A stretch of DNA of 64,000 bases, from positions 1,426,001 through 1,490,000 of the forward strand of contig CAMPDV010000021.1 in assembly GCA_946699065.1 (NCBI GenBank), given 5' to 3'. The notes under the pieces were generated by a model that saw only the letters and a list, made by a program, of their open reading frames with translations, was not told where the DNA came from and did no database searches. A program made the translations under genes and the position numbers. The stretch comes from Loxodes magnus. Taxonomy: Eukaryota; Ciliophora; Karyorelictea; Loxodida; Loxodidae. Every line of letters begins with the position of its first letter. Within the stretch, counting starts at the first letter, position 1. Below are positions 58,987 through 64,000 of the stretch, piece by piece.

Positions 58987-61809
58987 ATGCAGTCCAAATA
59001 TAACCTTTCTAAGTATGATAGCTGTAGTAAATGTGGATCATTCTCTGTTTATAAAAACCAGACTCTTAAGTGTAATCACTAGTTTTGTCTGCTTTGTCTT
59101 TATCAGTTTTACATTTCCTTATAAAAAGAATCCAGCAAAGACAATTTTGTGTTTTACTGCTATGTTTGTCATGCTAAAACTGTAATTTAGGGAATAGAAT
59201 TTGTTAAGTAACTCAAACTTTAAACAAACGTCTAGGTGAATAAGGATTTAGCTTATAAGAAAGAGTAATTATAAGCCTGATACGATCGAAGGAAATTGAA
59301 ACTATCGAATTTATACGAAAGCATCGATTCTTATACCAAATAAAGAAGCTAATCCTAAACTGCTCGTTCAGATCTTAAAAGCGAAGCCATTAAAGGATTT
59401 AGATAATCAGATTACTGGAATAAAACTTCTCCTAACTTTTCTTTTGATGATAAACTAAAAGAAAAGTCATTTATGAGCTACTCCAGCAAAAACTCTCGTG
59501 GCTTATAGTAAAATAACAAAATTAATTAGCTAGGAAATTAACTATGGCAATCATAATAAATTAATGCTCAAGATAGTGTAAAGCATGAGTAATAGCAGAA
59601 AATTAAAGATACCTAATAACAGCATGGACATAATACAACTTAGTTAAGCTATAAACCATTTACTAATTTCTATAAGGAATCAGATCAAAATTAACATAGA
59701 TATTAAAGCACAAGAGAAAAAAGCTAAGAATTTGAAACTTTAAACTAGGAATAATTCGATCAATCAGAGTAAATTAAATATAAAAACTAAAACCTAGCTG
59801 AATAAATTTAATCTGAGATGTTCAACTAAAGAGATTTAGCTCACTCGTTAAATATAAAAGAATAAGAAAATTATGAATGAAGAAAAAAATATGAAATGCT
59901 CTAGTTAAAGCAAAACGATCTTATTTCATCAACATAAAAAGTATTAGAACTTGAGTAAGGATATGCCTGCTTATAAGATGAGAATTATAAAGTAAAGTAT
60001 GAAAGTTAATAATTACAAAAAAGGTATGAAGATTCATAAATTTAACTAGCTTAACAATAAAAAAACAATCAAGAGTTATAAAAGTAAATTAGCTAGCTAT
60101 ATTAGCATAACAATCTGACTTTAGACTAACTAAACAAAGTTAAAAATTAATCTGTAATTCTGTGTTAAACTTAGAGGATATCTTAGGAATAAAACGTAGA
60201 GAACTGCAAATAATTACTTATGAACATTTAACTTTCATAAGACGTAGAAATATAAAAGTAGTAAATAAAAGAATTGGAAAAAGAAAATTAAAATTAGGTG
60301 CAAGAATTAGAAATGCAAAAAATATAAAACTCTAAACACTTAAATTAAATAAAAATCCTAGAAAAAGAAAAACATAATTTAAGCGAAGAAATAAAGGAAT
60401 TCTAATTCTAGTTTGACACAATCAAAGAGTAGTTAGAAGCAAGTGATTAAAAAGAAAAGCAAAAAGATAAATTAGTAATCTATAATAAATAATTAGAAGA
60501 TAAAATTAAAACTTTTAAACATTAGACATAGGAGAAGTAAAATGAAGTCGAAGAATTAAATAATAAAATTTTAAAACTTCAAAGTCAAAAATCGTAGTGG
60601 AAGTAAAAATACGAAGAATTATTTAAAAAACACAAATAAGAAAAAGAAATTTAAGAAGATAAAATAAATTCGCTAAAGTATAAAAAATAAAAGCTCAAGG
60701 AAGAAGTGACTTAACAACTGGAATAGATTTAACTAATGAAGAAGGAAATTCAAAGAATGTCAGAGATACAAGACAATGAATAAAAACTATAACAACATTT
60801 AACTTAAGCCAAAAAGTAATTGGAAAGTGATAAGCTCTCATAAAAATAAATGCAATAAAAAATAAAGGAAATTAGTTTAGAAATGGAAAAGGAAAGAAAG
60901 AATTTCCAAGAATAGATTGATAAATTTAAAAAGAAAAAGCAAGATTGGAAATAAAAATATCTGGAGCAACTTGAGAGTATAAAATCTGACTCAGAAGAGT
61001 AAATATAAAAACTTGAAAAAGAAAACAAAAAATTAGAAAAAGAAAAAGCCTAAATGTTTTAAACTATATCTCAGTATGAAAAAGATAGCAAAGAGTTAGC
61101 GTCTTAACTTGAAAGTTTAGAAAAATAACTTCAGTAGTTATCTTATTAAAAGGAATCACTAGAACAAAATTGGAACGAATCTTTAGAATAAATTAAATAA
61201 AAAGAAAATATAAATGAGCAGCTTAATTCTAAGTTATAAGCACAGTAGTAAAATATAAAAAGTCTTAAATTTTAGCTAGTAGAAAATTAAAAAAAACAAA
61301 TAAAAGATGCATAAGAAAGAGCTTCTATCTAAAAGGAACTCTAGTAAAATCAAATAATGCTAACTTAATTGACTAGTAAAAATGATGAAAATGATAAGTT
61401 GAATAGAGAAAATGCAATCCTAAATTAATAAATTTAAGAAATTAATAAAGAGAATGAAAAGTTAAAATAAGAAATAGAAACTTTAAATGAGCAAATATCT
61501 AACCTTTAAGTAGAAAATGAGTAACTGAGGTAGGAAAATATTAAATTGTAGAGTGAAATGGAAGATTCGTAGTAACAATATCTTAAAATAAAGGCAAAAA
61601 AGCGAGCTCTAAAAGTAGATTTTAAATAGACCAATTTATAAGTATAAAATCAATAAACTTAAATAAATAATTTACTAAAGGGGAAGTAACAACTGGTTTA
61701 ATAAGTTTAGCAGTTAGAATCATTAAAAGTAAAATTGTAAGCGTATATCTCTGAATCAAGCAATTAGATAAACAAAAACGAGAAAATAAACTTTAAAAAA
61801 AGTGATTGA
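58987..61809 (+). CDS. RING-type zinc finger protein with very long coiled coil
   Basis: 940 residues from ATG to TGA in one frame, with no introns seen. The N-terminus is a C3HC4 RING-like finger: C13-x2-C16, C29-x-H31, C34-x2-C37 (KCNHQFCLLC), C58-x2-C61. Residues 70-300 are polar and Ser/Gln-rich. From about residue 300 to 920 it is almost pure coiled coil (for example LEKEKHNLSEEIKEF and LNREN-type heptads). RING fingers usually act as E3 ubiquitin ligases with the coiled coil for assembly; that role here is inference. All five Trp are TGG and there is no internal TGA. Gln is mostly TAA/TAG. The end has TGA twice in three codons. It lies between tRNA-Val(CAC) and tRNA-Val(UAC); its 3' 1.16 kb is duplicated at 23,442-24,604. 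Confidence 0.88.
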
Positions 61810-62685
61810 GAATGAAGCATCAGCACTAGACTCTTATTAAAGATGATAGTTTAAATTATTTTATTTAATTAAAAAAACTTATCCTTAATCTTTAGTTTAA
61901 ATAAAATTTTATTAAATTCTAAAATAACTTTAATGAAATTGAAAATAATTAAAGCTTTATATTAATTTTTATCTGGCTCTTTAAAATATGTTTGCTTAAA
62001 TAATAAAATCTAAATAATAAAAGGACTTTATAGTTAAAATTAATCATATAAGAAATATTCTATTGACATATCCTTACTTTTAAGTATAAAATTAGATTAA
62101 AATATCTAAAGTTAGTTTTAATTTTTAAATAGAAGCAAAAATTAAATTTATGAATTAAATTGTGATTTAGTCTTAAAGATCTTGAAAGAGGTTCATAAAT
62201 AGATAACTAGTAATAATAATTTCTAAACGTTCTGCAAAGGATTATAAAATTAAATCTTCTTTATTTATTTTACGTTTTCTTTATTCATAAATTATCTATT
62301 TTGTATTTATCCCATTATCATTTCAAATAAGCACTAATAATAAATCACTATCAAAATTTAGATTAAGATTTAATTATTTAATTTCACTATTTCATTAAAT
62401 GTAGATAGATGTAAGAAAATACAGATATTAAAATACTACCAACAAGTATAAATATAATAAAAATAGAATTTTTAGCTTAACTTTTTAGTTATTTTATAAC
62501 TTTAAAAATTAACATTTTAATTTATTTATAAAGTTTAACTGATGTAAATAAATTAAAATAAATCTAGTTTTCTCTTACTTTATATAAAGAGGTAAGAAAA
62601 TAAGACTTTAAGGATTATATTTTAAATGTATTTATTCTATAAAGAAAATCGAGCTTTTATAGAAACTCTAATATTCTTTTTAACG
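61810..62685. other. AT-rich flank, no gene seen
   Basis: 3' region of the RING/coiled-coil gene; mirror of 22,566-23,441. Nothing further supported. Confidence 0.45.
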
Positions 62686-62758
62686 GCAGACATGGTCTAG
62701 TGGCTATGACGACTGCTTTACACGCAGTAGGTCGCGGGTTCGATCCCCGCTGTCTGTA
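62686..62758 (+). tRNA. tRNA-Val(UAC)
   Basis: 73-nt cloverleaf, anticodon UAC, identical in all stems to 22,493-22,565 on the other arm. Followed by TATATTTTCCCC. Confidence 0.95.
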
Positions 62759-64000
62759 TATTTTCCCCTTATATTATTTAAATTTTTAAAGATTTTATAT
62801 CAAATTTTTTTCAAAGCGTTTAAAATAATTTAAACTCTATTAGAGCAAATAATTTTTTATTTTTTAAACAATTATTTTAACAAAAATATTTCAAAAAAAA
62901 TATATTTAAATATTTAAATTAGGATAACTTAAAATTAAAATTTTTTATTCTATTTTAAAGCAAAATTAAAAATTTTTAGTAATTTACTTATTAAAATATA
63001 TACTTTTTTAATAATAACAATAATTTTTTACTAAATATTTGTTTATAGCAAATATTATCTAATAAAGTCAGCAAGCTTAAAATATTTTTCTGTAAAAGTA
63101 TTTTAAGATTTTTCTTTAAAAAATTTATTTTTTTATTATTTTATTTATTGAAATTTTATCTTAAAAAGTAAAAAATTAATTTTTTCTATAAGATAAAAAT
63201 TTTTATACCTTAAATATCTAATATTTTTTTAATAATTTTGCATAATATTAAAAAATACAAAGAATATAAATTTTGTTTTAAACATTTAAGATTATTTTCA
63301 AAATGAAGAATAACATGTTGATTTTCCTTAAAAATTTTTGTATTTTGTCAAAATTATAAAAAGCTAAAAATATTTTATTATTTTTATATTTTTTAAGCAG
63401 TATTTCGAAATCTTGATAAAAGATTTTTTAGTAAAAAAAAATCAAACATTTCATAGTTAAAAAAATTTATTATTTTTAAATAAAGCTAATTTTTTGTCTT
63501 TTTCATTATTTTTTCTCTCAAAACTTATTTTTAAGATTTGAAAAAATTTCATGTCTGTATTTACTAAATTTTTGTATACTTTATGATCTGTATCATCTTA
63601 CAAAAAAATAGTACAATTAAAGTAGCTCTTATTTATAACTGCAATTCAATGTTTAGATTGTTCTTCTTTTTGATAGATATTTAAATTAAATTAATTTTAT
63701 AACTATAATAAATTCAAAGTAGAGCTAAAATCATTAAAATATCTTAACTATAAGTAATTTTACCTTTTATCGCAATATTACTTCCTAAACACATTAAAGA
63801 TAATACAATCATTAAATGACTTCAATCTTTATTAAAACAAAATTAAATTATATATTTCTAAAAATACTTACTATAGCAATGCTTGTATGCATTAAATTAT
63901 AAAAATATAGCTACAATGAAACTTATCCCTATAAAATGAATCTTATTTAGATATATAAATGTAAAATTAGTAATAAATTGGCTTTCCTACTTCAACAAGA
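62759..64000. other. Extremely AT-rich spacer and tRNA-block edge
   Basis: No gene. From about 63,610 it matches 9,638-10,040 directly and 21,287-21,677 in inverted form. Confidence 0.5.

Larger units (their letters stand above)
60647..64000. repeat. Inverted repeat with 21,251-24,604 (right arm, reaches window edge)
   Basis: Starts inside the RING/coiled-coil gene at AAATTTAAGAAGATAAAATA and runs past the gene end, tRNA-Val(UAC) and the AT-rich spacer to the window end. Small substitutions and short indels separate the arms (for example in the A/T runs near 63,120-63,180). Its last 400 bases are a third copy of the left part of the tRNA block. Confidence 0.88.

Overview
The window looks like nuclear DNA of a ciliate, with germline or otherwise unprocessed character. 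It is very AT-rich, and protein-coding stretches are full of in-frame TAA and TAG codons that make sense only as glutamine. TGA is the only codon that ends the small clean genes. TGA also sits exactly where tryptophan is conserved in a REJ/GPS membrane-protein gene, in two WWE domains and in a LINE (GDWN endonuclease motif, KWKAAGPD motif of the reverse transcriptase). The simplest reading is UAA/UAG = Gln and UGA = Trp inside genes but stop at their ends, as in karyorelicts or Condylostoma. A Tetrahymena-type code with decayed loci is the main alternative. The species cannot be fixed from the sequence.

Layout. 1-17,451 is a giant inverted repeat (arms 1-5,802 and 11,654-17,451). It carries two copies of the 3' part of a LINE, a zinc-knuckle ORF and a tRNA relic. 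Between the arms lie the rest of the left LINE (with a captured WD40 fragment), a second LINE 3' tail, an ~800-bp 9-bp satellite, and a tRNA-Pro/tRNA-Val block holding a ~0.92-kb zinc-knuckle insertion. 18,020-19,522 is a further broken zinc-knuckle (gag-like) ORF. 20,697-21,677 is an inverted copy of the tRNA block. 21,251-24,604 is an inverted copy of 60,647-64,000 and includes a 5'-truncated copy of a RING/coiled-coil gene. This abuts a REJ-GPS-transmembrane gene (about 24,605-28,350, minus).

28-45 kb is gene-poor. It holds three dispersed paralogues of a small cysteine-rich protein (30.1, 33.5 and 42.1 kb, all minus) with a shared upstream box, a degraded coiled-coil coding region (35.9-38.9 kb) and a two-WWE-domain ORF with a LINE-like leader (39.6-40.9 kb). 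A nearly full-length LINE occupies 44,983-50,489. The last part has a small tail-anchored-type protein (55.3 kb), tRNA-Val(CAC), the intact RING/coiled-coil gene (58,987-61,809) and another tRNA-Val(UAC).

The genes do not form a pathway. The common thread is segmental duplication, with tRNA-Val genes and retroelements at the breakpoints. All reading was by eye; identities and alignments are qualitative.
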